Below are positions 10,126 through 21,660 of a stretch of 64,000 nucleotides of DNA, in pieces. Numbering within the stretch: position 1 is the stretch's first letter; each line of letters opens with the position of its first letter. Below the pieces are notes generated by a model, which saw only the letters and a program-made list of their open reading frames with translations, searched no databases and had not been told where the DNA came from. The position numbers and the translations under genes were made by a program. The stretch comes from Liopterus haemorrhoidalis (Eukaryota; Arthropoda; Insecta; Coleoptera; Dytiscidae): the NCBI GenBank assembly GCA_963971575.1, contig OZ020623.1:14882980-14946979 (forward strand). Reading direction: 5' to 3'.

Positions 10126-11006
10126 TGAGGTGTGTAAATTAAGTAACCAGACTGGCAACATAGCGTTTGATCTGGCAACATTTGGGACGCGGGACTTGGA
10201 GGGCAGGTGAACATGTGATACGCCGCCAGAGTTTGAACTCGCTAGAGTAATTTTGTTGTCTATAGCGATTTTTTTCGTTAAATTGTTTTTATAGTGCGTT
10301 CTAAAAATGAGTGACATTCATTTCGAGCAACGGTGTACTACCTAGTTTTGCTTCAGACTTGGGCACAGTGCAACGGAAACTTTAAAACTTCAGCAGGCCT
10401 ACGGAGACAGTGTTTTGTCACGGACCCCGGATTTTTGGTGGTTTAAGGAATTTTCAGAAGGAAGAGACTTGATTGAAGATGAATCACGCAATGGTTCTTC
10501 ATTTACAAGAACCGATGAAAATGTCGACATAATCCGGAATCTTGTGCGTTCAGATCGTCGGTTGACAGTCAGAATGATCGGGAAAGAGTTGAATTTGACT
10601 CACACTACCGTTCATTTTGACCAATGAATTGGGGATGAGAAAAATCTGCGCAAAAATGCAATTTCAATAAACGAGTTTTTGGCCAGTTATAACATTCCTG
10701 TACATCCTCAGCCTCCTTATTCACCTGGCTTGAGTCCTTGTGACTTTTTCCTCTTCCCAAGATTAAAAAATCACCTCAAGGGACGCCATTTTGGTACTCT
10801 CGAAAACATTCAAACGTCCGTAAACGACCAGCTGAAAGCTATTCCAGTATCCGAGTTCCAGCACTGCTATGAGGATTGGAAGAATAGTCTCCAGCGCTGT
10901 GTGGCTTCCCAAGAAAGTTATTTTGAGGGAGACAATATTGAATTGTAATTCTATTCGAATACATTTTTTTTTTAAATCAGTCCGTTTATTTAATTTACAC
11001 ACATTG
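10126..11006 (+). mobile_element. Internally deleted mariner derivative, copy 1
   Basis: The left end TGAGGTGTGTAAATTAAGTA and the right end TTTAATTTACACACATTG are inverted copies flanked by TA (10124-10125, 11007-11008). The element is 881 bp. It contains a transposase whose catalytic centre has been removed. A sibling with the same plan lies at 48125-48997. Confidence 0.82.
10307..10948 (+). pseudogene. Mariner transposase with catalytic core deleted
   Basis: It begins MSDIHFEQRC, with a stop after about 11 codons. It then shows the HTH region (QQAYGDSVLS, WWFKEFSEGRD, SDRRLTVRMIGKELNL). The reading jumps from the HTH end (near 10650) directly to the C-terminal end: INEFLASYNIPV, PPYSPGLSPCDFFLFPRLKN and HCYEDWKNSLQRCV. 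The first two catalytic Asp residues are absent, and the SPDL motif is altered to SPGL. Non-functional. Confidence 0.82.
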
Positions 11007-11034
11007 TATATCTTGTCCCTATTCTTACACGTTC

Positions 11035-11955
11035 TTTATTCTTCATTTCCCTTAGGTCTTGCGGCGTTTAGGGTGTTCACTGTTACAAAGTTAGAAAAAT
11101 AAAATAACATAATATAAATCTTTCACAATATTTTTCATTTTCATTTCCCTGTACTTTATCCGGTGTCCCTCTCTTTCGTCCTATTCTCATTCTAGCTTCT
11201 CATCCGATCTCTTTCCTTCTTACTTCCAGTTCTCTCACCCATCTTTCTCCCTTGCCTTCCTCACTAATCAGTTCATTTATCTCTTCCTCCCAGAATGCTA
11301 TCTCTCCGCAACTCTTGGCTGAATGCTCTATCGTTTCCTTACACATTCTGCAGAGCTTATCCTGTGGCTTTGCCCAGGATAAGCTCTCGAACCTATTGTT
11401 CCCCTCTTCGATGCCGCTTCTTAACATCGCTATCCTCCTGACTCTACCCCCTGATTTTCCTCTTTGCCCCTTCAAGTACCTCGGTATTCCGATTACTCTT
11501 ATTTCTTTATATTTTTTACACTGCGATTTGTCTATTCTGTGTTTTCTTTCCTGCTCCTGTACCTCCTTATCCCCCAATTCTTCTACTATATATGTTCCTC
11601 CGTTTATCTTAATCTCTGCTTTTCTTATGTCCATTCCCCACCTCCACAAGTACTTTTTTCTTGTCTTTCCCCCATGTCGACAATTTGCCTGTTTTTTCTT
11701 CCTTCATTCTTTCTTTCCAGCATTCCCTTAATATTTTTCTATTTTCTTCCCTTCTGACATTCTCCTCATATTTCACTGCCCTCGCTCCGGCAACCACTCT
11801 CAGCTTTTCCCTCTTCATTTTCTCTCTCACAATATATCCTGGTGTCGTTCGGTCTACCCCCAATGTCCATCTCATGTAGTCCTCTTGTATTTTTTCCATC
11901 ATCTCCCAATCCTTCCATCTCCAATTTTCCACTCCGTACACAAGGATAATCTTCA
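11035..11955 (-). pseudogene. 5'-truncated LINE (family L-a), copy 1
   Basis: The minus strand encodes the C-terminal part of a LINE polyprotein in two frames: YGVENWRWKDWEMMEKIQED, VDRTTPGYIVREKMKREK, and GIPRYLKGQRGK with a terminal Cys/His cluster (CRMCKETIEH). A flanking 16-bp duplication, CTATTCTTACACGTTC at 11019-11034 and CTATTCATACACATTC at 11956-11971 (two mismatches), marks a 5'-truncated insertion. The 3' end (GCCGCAAGACCTAAGG, then AATAAAGAA) matches the other copies at 22.8, 23.8 and 49.9 kb. I do not assign a clade. Confidence 0.82.
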
Positions 11956-11971
11956 CTATTCATACACATTC

Positions 11972-12522
11972 ATTATTAAATAACGCTTCGTGATGACAAA
12001 ACAGAACGTTATTTTGTGGGTATTCGAAAGATGTCGTTTAGTCACAATAAGGGTTAACGTTAAGTCACGACGGTATTTGTCGAACTGCTATTTTGAACGA
12101 AAGTTTCCGTGCACATTAACGCTGAAATTTGAAGTGACATTAAGCCAGATTAATTGCTGCATTGAGAGATAACTCGTATTAACATTAACGTATTCTAAAC
12201 TCTAAAACACTAGATACGAAGTTATATCTTCGGACTATTATTATTTGGGGTTTGTCAGATTTTGATAAGCCTCCATTAGTCGTAAACTTCAGTAACCTTT
12301 TGAGCCACGTCAAACTAGAGATTAGTGAAGTTAAATTTACACGGCTGTCTCCAAAAACCTGGTGATATGCGGACGCGGAAATTGCGCCAGATCCAGTGCT
12401 CGCACAATGCAGAGTGGCCCGAGCAACACTGACATGCAAACACAAAACCTTCAGTTTCTGTTCTCAATCCAGCAAACTTAAGGAACGAGAACGTAAGTTT
12501 GGTGGACAACTCTAGACTTTTA
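11972..12522. other. Unclassified spacer with a small LINE-tail match
   Basis: The segment 12236-12275 (GGGGTTTGTCAGATTTTGAT) resembles the 3' end of the endonuclease-bearing LINE fragment at 21243, same orientation. A less AT-rich stretch (12290-12520) has minus-strand ORFs without recognisable domains. Confidence 0.4.
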
Positions 12523-13781
12523 CCAGGTCTACAAGTATGAAATGCGGATTTTTTTCAAACTTGCCGCGCAAACAGAGTGTATAGTTCAAAGTTATCATTA
12601 AGTGTCAAATGCGTATAGATTATAATTTGAAAAGTGATCATATAGTTTTGTTTTACTGTGTTAAAAATGTCAAATTTTGTGCCAAATAAAGAGCATTCGC
12701 GGACAGTACTACTGTTTTCTTTTCATTTGAACAAAACTGCTGCTGAATCATACCGACGGCTTCGAGAAGCTTATGGTGAATATGCTCCATCGCAAGATAC
12801 GTGTGAACGATGGTTTTGGCGTTTCAAAAGTGGTGACTTTGATCTTACAGGCAAATAACATGGAAAACCTCCAAAAAAATATAAAGATACAAAATTGGAA
12901 ACATTGCTACAGGAAGACGATAGTCAATCACAAAAACAACTAGCAGAGCAGTTAGGCGTTAGTCAACAAGCTGTTTCCAATCGTCTACGAGAGATGGGTA
13001 AGATCCAGAAAGTCGGCAGATGGGTTCCACATGCATTGAATGAGAGGCAGATGGAAAAACGCAAAAACACTTGTGAAATTTTGCTTGCACGATACAAAGG
13101 AAGTCTTTTTTACATCGTATCATTACTGGCGATGAAAAATGGATTTATTTTGAAAATCCCAAACGCAAAAATCATGGGTGAACCCAGGCTCACCATCCAC
13201 ATCAACTGCAAGACCGAATCGCTTTGGCAAAAAGACAATGCTCTGTACTTGGTGGGACCAAAAGGGTGTGGTCTATTATGAATTGTTAAAACCTGGTGAA
13301 ACAGTTAATACCCAACGCTACCAACAACAACTGATCGAATTGAACCATTCGCTGCTCATAAAACGACCAGAATACGAAAGAAGACAGCACAAGGTAATCT
13401 TTCTTCACGGTAACGCTCCATCACATAAGGCAAAAGCAGTTTTCAACACATTGGAGGCACTCAAGTGGGAAGTGCTAGCCCATGCCGCTTACTCACCATA
13501 CTTGGTCCCTTCAGATTACCACTTGTTCGCATCGATGTGTCACGCACTTGCCAAGCAGCACTTTTGTTCATATGAAAATGTGAAAGAATGGCTAGATGAA
13601 TGGTTTGCGGGGAAAGGGGAAGAGTTCTACTGGCGAGGTATTCACAAATTGCCTGAAAGTTGGGAAAAATGTATAACTTCTAATGGAGCATACTTTTAAT
13701 AAATAAACTTTTACTGTTCTTTTGAGTTTAATGTGTTTTATTTAGAAAAAAAAAATCCGCATTACATACTTGTAGACCTGG
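12523..13781 (+). mobile_element. DD34D mariner, copy A
   Basis: Inverted ends CCAGGTCTACAAGTATGAAA (right end with one small change) are flanked by TA on both sides. The element is 1259 bp, full length. Sister copies lie at 43876-44678 and 55839-57122. Confidence 0.9.
12667..13699 (+). pseudogene. DD34D mariner transposase, copy A, disrupted
   Basis: It starts MSNFVPNKEHSRTVLLFSFH with the HTH region (SYRRLREAYGEYAPSQDTCE). Differences from copy C at 55984 are a stop at about 12855 (GGCAAATAA) and single-base deletions near 13098 and 13170 that move the reading through all three frames. In the second catalytic motif, HDN is changed to HGN (FLHGNAPSHKAK). In the third, SPDL is SPYL, although APSD-type VPSDYHLF remains. 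This copy cannot make active enzyme. Confidence 0.88.
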
Positions 13782-13884
13782 TAATATGTTTGAAGAACAC
13801 AGGGTCCATACTTAAACTCATGTGTTCTTTTGTCACCCTTCATTTCATCGAACTGGTAACTTTGTTGTACTCCTTCCGAGAGAA

Positions 13885-14163
13885 TTATCCTCCAGCGTTA
13901 TCCCTGACAGGACTCAAATATGCCAGGTTAAATCTCTCGTCGCTGTTCTTCGCGGTACTTGGTAAAGAAACACCCCTTTTGCCACTAAATTCGTGCTCAA
14001 TAACGAATTGTAATAGTGGGTCCAGACTTCGGAGGATACTGTTTGCTGTAACCAGGACGAGTCGATCATGACACTCCAGATTAAGTAATCCCCGACTTTC
14101 GTTTTGACTAGGGAGGTAAATGTGCTGCACAAAAGATTTCGGGTGTTTCGGTTTGATGTTCAT
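13885..14163 (-). pseudogene. LINE C-terminal fragment, possibly endonuclease-bearing type
   Basis: A 92-residue minus-strand ORF contains IYLPSQNESRGLLNLE and ANSILRSLDPLLQFVIEHE. This resembles the region after the RT domain in LINEs that end in a restriction-like endonuclease. It may be a piece of the same family as the 21243-21660 fragment, but the two do not overlap. There is no start, terminus or target duplication, so this is a weak family call. Confidence 0.45.
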
Positions 14164-14952
14164 GATCTTTTTGGTCCTCTTGTCGAGATCTCGAATTTAA
14201 AATAATTATTATTGTCAAATAAATTATTATCACTATAATGGATTGAAAATCTATGTATCCAGTTGGGCTCAAAGCTTTCAGGATTAGTTTCACCGGATGG
14301 AAAAGTGCATTGAATATTTGGAAAAACAATACAAATATTTTAATAAATAAATTTTATTGTTTTCCGCCAAACTTAATAGCAACGTCACAAAAAAGTTTAT
14401 TTTAGGTCGGCTGGTTTTTCAATATTTCCCTTTCTTGTTGAAGTTAGGTTGGGATGCGGTACGTCTGGCACATGGATATTTTGAAATCATTTTAAGACTT
14501 TTTTTTTATTTTTTATAATTTTCTATGTCTTTTTAGCATTATAAATTTATAGTTGCCGGACTGTTTTGCTGTTGCTTACATTGCGCCAGATCTAATTTAA
14601 GTAATTTAAAAATAATAATTTTCAAACCTTTTTAGTATAGCTGTAATTTTAATATGATATAGTTCTGTAATCAAAGAATACAATATTAATTTGCCAGACG
14701 GAAATTCTGTTGTTTAATTAGGATCCAGAGCAATTTAAGTCCCGGGGAGAATAGGTGAGTTAGAAGAGTGTGGCAGCTTATTTGTTGGTTGCGTGAGAGA
14801 GAGAGCTGCAACAGGGAGCGTTATGAGAGAGATAAACAGTCACAGCTGCTATTTTTAGGGTTTTGTAGGTATGACCAAAAAACCCTTATACCCTTATACC
14901 CTCATTTTGTCGTCTGTCCGTCTGTCTGTCTGTCTCTGTTTGTCTGTCTGTC
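14164..14952. other. No gene seen; AT-rich with a GTCT microsatellite
   Basis: There is no supported coding sequence. A GTCT-type microsatellite (about 14912-14956) follows a short motif AAACCCTTATAC. The same arrangement, AAACTCTTATAC then GTCT units, occurs near 1007-1056. Confidence 0.5.
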
Positions 14953-15436
14953 TGATGACAGAGGAGCACATTAGACCTGTTGCACGAAGATGGAAGGGGG
15001 GAGAGGTGGGCGAAGGAATTAGAGGCAAGAAGGATTGAGATCGGGGAAGGATAACAGGAAGGGGTAAAGGAAGGAAGGAAGAGGCCCGGTGGGAGGCAGA
15101 AGGCGAGAAATGGAAGGAAGGAAGGGGGCTGAGGTCACCTGGAAAAGGGGAGGAAGGAAGGGAGATAGGAGGAGGCGCGAAGAAACGGTTGGAAGGGAAG
15201 AGAATGGAATATAAATAAATTAAAGATGGGCGAGAGAACTGGAAGCAAAAAAGAAGGAGATCGGAGAGGGAAACCAGAATGAGAATAGGAAGAAAGCGAG
15301 GGATACTGGAGCAAGAAGAAAGAAATGAGAAAATGTAATATATTGTAAATTAAATTGTTCTGTATTGTACGTTATGTAATTTGGATTGTTTTAGTTATTT
15401 TATTTATTTTATTTCTATTTGTAATGGCTAATACCC

Positions 15437-15439
<3 letters not shown>
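14953..15439 (+). mobile_element. 5'-truncated LINE (family L-a), 3' UTR copy
   Basis: This plus-strand copy aligns, inverted, with 23640-23870. Both share the stretch CACATTAGACCTG..TGCACGAAGATGG and the following purine-rich 3' UTR. It ends at GGCTAATACCCTGAA, which precedes the terminal CGCCGCAAGGCCTA of other copies, and runs into a TA repeat. No meaningful coding capacity remains. Confidence 0.7.

Positions 15440-15490
<51 letters not shown>
15440..15490. repeat. (TA)n microsatellite
   Basis: About 25 TA units directly abut the truncated LINE 3' end. Confidence 0.95.
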
Positions 15491-15494
<4 letters not shown>

Positions 15495-16213
15495 AGTAGT
15501 AACCCTTGTAGAAGCTGCTTGGGTCCGGGGAATTTGTCTTGACTCCCTCCCCATTTCGATGTCTCTGCTGATATATATATTTATAATTTACCTATATGAG
15601 TATATTATGAATGAGGTTAATTTGATTTTTTTTTTACCAACAAACAAGGATTTGATTTTTGATCGGATATATCAGGAATGAAATGTTTATTCAGGATAAA
15701 TTTCAGGATTCAGTTTCAATATAAATTCTTTATAGCACTCTCAATTCATCAATAATACAAATGGTTAAACAAACACGTGTATCGCATTTAAATTTTTAAT
15801 AATCCAAATTCTATTGATTTTATGTTATATTTGGATACATAATCTTCTTCACTGAACATACAAAATTTACATAGGAACTTAAAATTTGAGTTTACAATAT
15901 TAATAACATACATGGTGGTATAAGTTGCATTATTCAGTGCACAAATATTTTATTTTTGAAGATAGAGTATAACGTTAAATTAGAAAGTAGCCAGATACTC
16001 CGAGCCGGCGCAACAAATATGTTAACACTGGGCAAAACTGATTTTGGTGCCCCCCCACTGGCATTTTTACAATAGGAGGTTGCTACGTGCGTATGTTGTG
16101 GGCAGTGACAAATATCTATTATATCATTTTGAAGCGTGAACATTTCTTACTAAAATTCAGTCATCAGTCGCCATCCTTTGTTTACACAAGTGCTTTTCTA
16201 TAACAGAATTAAA
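15491..16213. other. No gene seen; AT-rich spacer
   Basis: I find no supported gene. The part next to 16214 is probably the 5' flank or UTR of the following mariner relic, but I see no inverted end. Confidence 0.45.
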
Positions 16214-17060
16214 ATGGAACGCGATAAGTTGTTTTTCCGATGTGTACTTCTACACTACTTTGATTTGAAAAAGTGCAGTTGAATCTCATCAATTGCTTAT
16301 GAAAACTTATAGTAAGTGTGCTCCATCGGAAACAGTACGTAGATATTGGTTTCCACGATTCAAAAGTGGTGACGTTCACAACAAACAAAGACCAGGTCAG
16401 TTGAAAAGTTCGAAATTGAACAACTGCTAGATCTTTTGGAAAAAATCCTGCTCAAACACTCAGTTGGCTGTACAGCTTGAAGTTAATAAATCTGCCAATT
16501 CCCGGCGTTTACAAGCCATGGGAAAGATCCAGAAAGAATGAAGGTGATTGCCACATTAATTGACCAAAATCATCTCGATTTGCTTGCAGGGCATAAAAGG
16601 AAGAGTTTCTTGTGGCTTATCGTAAGCGGCGATGAAAAATGGATCTATTTAGGCAACCCAAAACCAAGAAATCATAGGTTGATTCTGGTCCACCGTCAAC
16701 ATGGACAACAAAGCGAAACATACACGGTCACACAGTAATGCTGTCTATTTGGTGGGATATAGAGAATATCCTGTATTATGACTTGTTAAAACTAAAGGAA
16801 ACAATCACCGTCGAATGTTATCGACAACAGCTGGAGTGTTTGAATGATATTTAGATAAGGAAACAACTATCTCGAATGGGAGGTTCTCCTGAATCCCGCA
16901 TATTCTACGGACCTGGACCCAAGCATTTACCATCTGCTTCGATCAATGTAACACGCTTTGGAAGATACACATTTCCAAAACTACGGAGAAGTTGAAAATT
17001 GGTTTGCTGAATGGATTGGCTCATTCTTTCAGTACGAAATGTAATTTCTGTCAGAAAAAT
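16214..17060 (+). pseudogene. Old DD34D-type mariner transposase relic
   Basis: A start-like MERDKLFFRCVLLHYFDLKK is followed by stops. Later fragments align with the mariner copies in this window: KRKSFLWLIVSGDEKWIYL (first catalytic Asp context) at 16590-16650, then ILYYDLLK and the C-terminal tail. Many stops and frameshifts are present. Its 3' end (ACATAGCTCCCGAGAGCAAA...AATAAATACTCAAAAAACAC) recurs at 19265-19385. Confidence 0.75.
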
Positions 17061-17207
17061 AGGAAAAAGACATAGCTCCCGAGAGCAAACACTTTAATGT
17101 ATTCACGAAATTTGTTATTGAAATAAATACTCAAAAAACACAAGAGACTTTCTATGAAGTCTACGCTACTGTATTATTGTACAGTACACATTACACTACT
17201 GCCTTAC

Positions 17208-17350
17208 CTATTTCCATATACAGTTGATTAATGGTATCGTACGTGTCCCAAAACGGCGCATTGGGTAGACTGCCCGTGTTTTCTGAACTTGCTTTTTGTC
17301 CAACCGTTGCTTCTGATGGTGAGGCGGTTGGACTAGCCCCGTTAGGATCT
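17208..17350 (-). CDS. Nlg: Neuroligin-like internal exon (downstream)
   Basis: A 143-nt minus-strand exon. A pyrimidine-rich acceptor (CTTCTGTTACAG) precedes it, and it ends at a GTAAGG donor. It opens with one base that completes a Gly codon from the exon at 63735-63886. It then encodes DPNGASPTASPSEATVGQKA, SSENTGSLPNAPFWDTYDTI and NQLYMEI, ending one base into the next codon. The DPN following NFARKG is the usual esterase-family junction, and the WDTYDTINQLYMEI segment fits the C-terminal edge of the extracellular cholinesterase-like domain of insect neuroligins (postsynaptic adhesion proteins that bind neurexin). Paralogue identity is undetermined. I did not find the next exon (stalk and transmembrane region) below 17208. 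Confidence 0.82.
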
Positions 17351-17589
17351 CTGTAACAGAAGCCCACTTCAATTAGAATAATTTATATTTATTAATGTCA
17401 AACCTTACAGTTTAATATGTAAAATCCATGGAGGATTTGAACCTTTGAATGTTACTTTGTGATTTGTGATGGTGAAATTAACATAAAGTTAGGTGTGATA
17501 TACACAAACAAAGTTCAAATATGCGGGTCAATCTAGAATTATTAAGACTAAAACACAGAATTAATATTTTTTTGGTTTTTATTTTAAAT

Positions 17590-17790
17590 ATGTTCAAAGT
17601 AGTTCCCTTCAACAATAATTACTTGGTTATTCTTTCCTTCTACTTTTCAAAAGCTCCCAACCATTCTTCTTTCGGAATACCTTCAAAATAATCATAAATT
17701 ACAGCATCAAGCTCTTCTTCAGACGAAAATCTTGTACTCCATATTTTTTTTAAGCCCATATAATAGCCAAAAGTCGCACATCAGGTGAGT
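17590..17790 (-). pseudogene. Mariner transposase C-terminal relic
   Basis: The minus strand reads YSPD, then after a frameshift STRFSSEEELDAVIYDYFEG and PKEEWLGAFEK, a stop, and KERITK. This is the C-terminal tail of a Mos1-like mariner transposase. Only about 65 codons remain and no inverted ends were recognised. Confidence 0.7.
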
Positions 17791-18075
17791 ATACTTACAA
17801 TAAATTAGTAAAAATGACAGTTGTGTTTTTCATTAAAAAATCACTTCACAGTTATTAATTTAGTTGTGAAATACACGGATCGGTTTTTTTACGTAACAAA
17901 ACACAGAAAAACGTTATCCTTCCGTGATATTCGACATTTTTGATTAAAATTATTATTAGCAGAAAAATAATTATTTTAAAAAATATTTGGTTTTGATGAA
18001 AGTAAGTAAGAAAAATGTGACTTTTTTTTCTTTATTATTATTTTTTCAATGCTTTATTATTTTTTTATTTCTACG
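17791..18075. other. No gene seen; AT-rich intron sequence
   Basis: No supported feature. Confidence 0.5.
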
Positions 18076-18228
18076 CAGTGCCGGCTGTGGGTTTTGCGGG
18101 GCCTCGGAAAAATAATGCATTTGGTGTCAAAAACTTGCCCTAGCTACTAATAATTGTTAAAAATATTCCCCTATAAGCGCGGAGCCTCGGGAAAAATCTC
18201 CGAAGTCCCGACCTCTGAGCCGGCCCTG
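18076..18228. mobile_element. 153-bp hAT-type MITE
   Basis: Ends CAGTGCCGGCTGTGGG and CTGAGCCGGCCCTG are imperfect inverted repeats starting CAG. An exact 8-bp duplication, TTTCTACG, flanks it (18068-18075 and 18229-18236). An 8-bp duplication is typical of hAT transposases. There is no coding capacity. Confidence 0.9.
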
Positions 18229-18685
18229 TTTCTACGATTTCTAGGACAAGATTTACAATATCCCACTGCAAACTCTATACAGATGGCAACACATAACGAC
18301 TACACTAAAGAGGTATCAGTGGCTCTAAAACAATGGTTTATGTTTATTTATCACATTAAAATATCATTTACCTTTTAGTTTAGGTTAGATTCACCTTAAA
18401 AGCACTATCTTAGGTTATGGTTGATAACTGTTTATTTATTTATTTTTTTAAACCACCTAAAAATAAGTTTTAAAAGTTCTGCACAGTCCCACCTGTTTAG
18501 AATCTCTGTATATTGAACAAATGACGTGTGTGTGACGCATGCGCAGTGTTCAGTGGTATATTGTAAATCTACCCCGAAATGTGAACGCAATATATTAAAG
18601 CGGGCAAACAATTAAATTTTACTGTGCAATAGTTTCTCATGATTTATTTCAAACTAATTTGAGATATAGTGTAAGTACGCTTTAT
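18229..18685. other. No gene seen; intron sequence
   Basis: The only ORF overlapping here (18154-18378) runs out of the MITE and has no recognisable content. Confidence 0.5.
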
Positions 18686-18765
18686 TCCGTGTGTGTATTT
18701 TTTCATGTGTGCTTTTTTCCGTGTGCGTATTAATCCGTGTGTGATTTTTCCGTGTGCGTATTTTT
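18686..18765 (+). repeat. Degenerate tandem repeat, CCGTGTGYGTATT-like unit
   Basis: Five or six imperfect units of roughly 14-17 bp (CCGTGTGTGTATTTT, CATGTGTGCTTTTTT, CCGTGTGCGTATTAAT, CCGTGTGTGATTTTT, CCGTGTGCGTATTTT). Confidence 0.8.
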
Positions 18766-18940
18766 ATATTATATAAGAAAATGGAAAATTAATTTTAATA
18801 AATATATTTTAAATTTAACGTCTCAAATCATTTTTAGTTTTAACATTATAAATATAATGCACTGAGTGAAAATTAATCGTTTTCCCATCTTAAAAAGTTA
18901 ATGAATAAATAATTCGGAATAATACTCATTATTTGTCCAG

Positions 18941-19041
18941 TTTTTAATAATACGCGAAGAGTTGATTCAATTTGAATTGGATGAAGTTAGGCGTATGGAT
19001 AGAGAAAGAAGTCTGAGGTGTCGAGCAAGTTCCACATTAAG
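18941..19041 (+). other. Exon-like open segment of unknown origin
   Basis: A 101-nt segment sits between an AG (TTGTCCAG) and a GTAATG. It is open in one frame and encodes LIIREELIQFELDEVRRMDR followed by ERSLRCRASS, a composition more protein-like than its AT-rich surroundings. It lies on the opposite strand to the host gene, and I recognise no family. It may be a fragment of a TE gene or chance. Confidence 0.2.
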
Positions 19042-19264
19042 GTAATGATTTGTTTGCCAACACAGTTGGTAATGGGTCCACTAGTAATATATAATAATAA
19101 AATATAAATTCAACCAAAAATGTATAATATGTAATTTATATCATGTTAAATGTAAAATTATTTCAAATGTTAAATAACATGTACAATTATGGAACTAACA
19201 CAAATAGCCATATATGCTGATGTGTCTATAAATAAATAAAATAAAATTTAAAAAAAGACAGACC

Positions 19265-19385
19265 ATTGTTTCGTCTCGGAATTCAACTTCTGCCAGAAAA
19301 GTCATAGCTTCCGTGGGCAAATACTTGGATTAATGTATTCACGCAATTTTTTTGAAATAAATACTCAAAAAACACAAAAATGCTA
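19265..19385 (+). repeat. Mariner 3'-end fragment
   Basis: It shares TTCTGYCAGAAAA..ATAGCT, then GGCAAATACTT..AATGTATTCACG and AATAAATACTCAAAAAACAC with the end of the mariner relic at 16214-17060, same orientation. Confidence 0.7.
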
Positions 19386-20044
19386 TTTCGATGCAATCTT
19401 CTCATAGTACTGAACCAGGTTAATGAAAGAAACATCTAATTAATTAAACAATAATCGTAAAACATAAATAAATAAAACCACAAATTGCAATATACTCAGT
19501 AATAAAAACTTGAAATGAAATGTTTATTGAGCAAAAATGCATCGTTCAATTTTATTTTCCTTAAGAAATGAATTTTCCTTTGATATCGTGTCTTTGACGT
19601 TAAATAACGAGTAAAAAGATTTATGTTCACCCGATTTGTTAGTTTCGTCCAACTACTGAAATGCAAATGAGGTTGTTGTACTCAAAGAAGTAGAAATAGA
19701 AGAAGGAGGAATTTATATCACAAGTCTTTTTCATACTTCACTTTCAAATAATCATTGCAATTGGTAGCTCTTTCTGAATATCATATTAACTTAACTGAAA
19801 TCGTTGAGAAAATGTCTGAAAAATGAAATGTTGAAATAAGAAAACGGTTTCAGAGATTTTTATTTTTAATGAAGTCGAGTTTGTTGACATTGGATGGGAT
19901 TTTATAACATAATATTGTGTTTTTTTTTGTTATGTACGTTTTTGCTTTGACGAAAATAATACTTCCTTTGTCCGAAAATATTGTATACATTTAGATTTTT
20001 TTCTTGAAAATATGATTTACAATTTTAATTATTTGGAATGATTT
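19386..20044. other. No gene seen; AT-rich intron sequence
   Basis: No supported feature in either strand. Confidence 0.5.
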
Positions 20045-20160
20045 TATTTATGAAATAGAATTCTGGTTCTACTCTATCATCATATCAAATTACATGAAAA
20101 TATGTCCAGCCGTTTTGCGTGAATCTCGGATAGACAGACAAACAGGCAGACATTGTCAAT
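20045..20160 (+). repeat. Microsatellite-bearing interspersed repeat, family M2
   Basis: It shares TCTGGTTCTRCTCTATCATC, CAGCCGTTTTGCGTGAATCT and a following GACA tract with 46677-46830 in the same orientation. The common flank with a variable tract suggests one repeat family with a built-in microsatellite. Confidence 0.7.
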
Positions 20161-20189
20161 CTTTTTTTTTCATAACTTTATAATTCTTG

Positions 20190-21020
20190 AAATTGAGAAA
20201 CTGTGGAAGTATGGAATACGCGGTAAGGTGTTAAAATGGTTCGTGGATTATTTAACTAAGTAAGAGTGAAATGTGGTCAAGTGTTTTCAGAAGAGAAAGA
20301 CGTTAATATAGGAGTACCACAAGGCATCATACTCGGTCCACTTCTGTTTGTTATTTAAATGACATATCACAAATTTTTAAATTTTGTAAGTTTCATCTAT
20401 TCGCAGATGATACAATCATTTATCACAGTGGTGATGATTTACAAAATGTGATTGGCCTAATTAACATAGAGTTAAATGCATTAAATTGTTAGTTTTGTAG
20501 TAACAAATTAAAACTAAATGTAAATATGACTAAAGCCATGGCAATGTGCAACAGTAATTTATATAGTGTTTTTAGAGATAGTCAATTGAAAATAAAAATT
20601 AATGAAGAAGTAATAGATGTAGATGAGATAAAATATTTAGGAATTATAGTTGACAGGATGCTAAAATTTAAAGGGCATGTGGAATATATTTGTAAAATGA
20701 TACAAAAACTACAAAATCGAGCATTGTGAATTATACTGCATTGTAACAGACGTACTAAAGTAGATGCTATGTTGACAACATTAAACTGGTTAAATATTAG
20801 AGATCTAATTAAATACCAAACTCTTTTTATACAAAATTAAATTGGGCTTGATGCCATCATATTTTGAAAATATTTTAACTGAGTGCAATGTAATTCATAA
20901 TTATAACACGCGTAATAAGAACAACTTTTATATTGAATGTAAAAAGAAAAATGTAGCATATAATTCGATATTTAGGTTCGATATTAGGTTCGATATTAGG
21001 TATAATAAAATACAACGAAC
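20190..21020 (+). pseudogene. CR1/Jockey-like LINE reverse transcriptase remnant
   Basis: Frame-shifted RT pieces: IRGKVLKWFVDYLT, IGVPQGIILGPLLFVI, FADDTIIYHSGDDL (catalytic FADD retained), INEEVIDVDEIKYLGIIVDR and a C-terminal NYNTRNKNNF. Stops and frameshifts throughout. The endonuclease half is missing. A short 3' UTR continues to about 21242. Confidence 0.78.
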
Positions 21021-21242
21021 TGGACAGTGATATTAAGCACTGTATGAATACTGCACTAATTAAAAGAAAAAGAAAATTTATGTATATATAGATTACTTTT
21101 TTCTCTCTCTATTTTTTGTATACTAATATTGTATTATTTTGTAAATATTAACATTTATTTTTTATAGAACATTTGTATAGGTAATTAGATTTATTGTTTT
21201 CAATTGTAATTACTAGCATTTTTAGCTAAATAAATGTATTAT

Positions 21243-21660
21243 TATGGGGTTTGTCAGGTCTTGACAAGCGTCGCACAATTTCAACCTGCAGGTCTTTGTA
21301 CCTCGTGATCTTCTCCAGCTCCTTATCTTGTACTCTGCTGTCTCCTGGTATCGCTATATCAATGATCCAAACTCGGTTCCTTTCCACAACTGTGATGTCT
21401 GGTGTGTTGTGCTCGAGGTGTTTGTCGGTTTGGATTCGAAAATCCCACAGTATTTTAGCCTGCTCATTCTCAGCTACCTTTTCTGGAATATGGTCCCACC
21501 AGTTATTGCCAGATGGTAACCCGTACTTTTTGCAGAGATTCCAGTGTACTGCGGTGGCCACTTTGTTGTGCCGCAAAAGGTATTCTGTCTGGGCGATTTT
21601 TTTGCAGATTATTATTATTATTATTATTATTATTATTGTTATTATTATTATTTCCCCTTT
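21243..21660 (-). pseudogene. LINE C-terminus with restriction-like endonuclease motif
   Basis: The minus-strand ORF carries TEYLLRHNKVATAVHWNLCK and KVAENEQAKILWDFRIQTD, followed by PDITVVERNRVWIIDIAIPG. The PD...D.A.P pattern resembles the PD-(D/E)XK-type endonuclease found at the C-terminus of early-branching LINEs. An AAT microsatellite (about 21609-21652) interrupts its upstream side. It is 5' truncated and the clade is undetermined. Confidence 0.6.

Noticed and set aside
12185..12509. Minus-strand ORFs as the next neuroligin exon
   Set aside because: They lack any similarity to the expected region after NQLYMEIG, and no suitable acceptor and phase were found. The next exon is probably outside the window.
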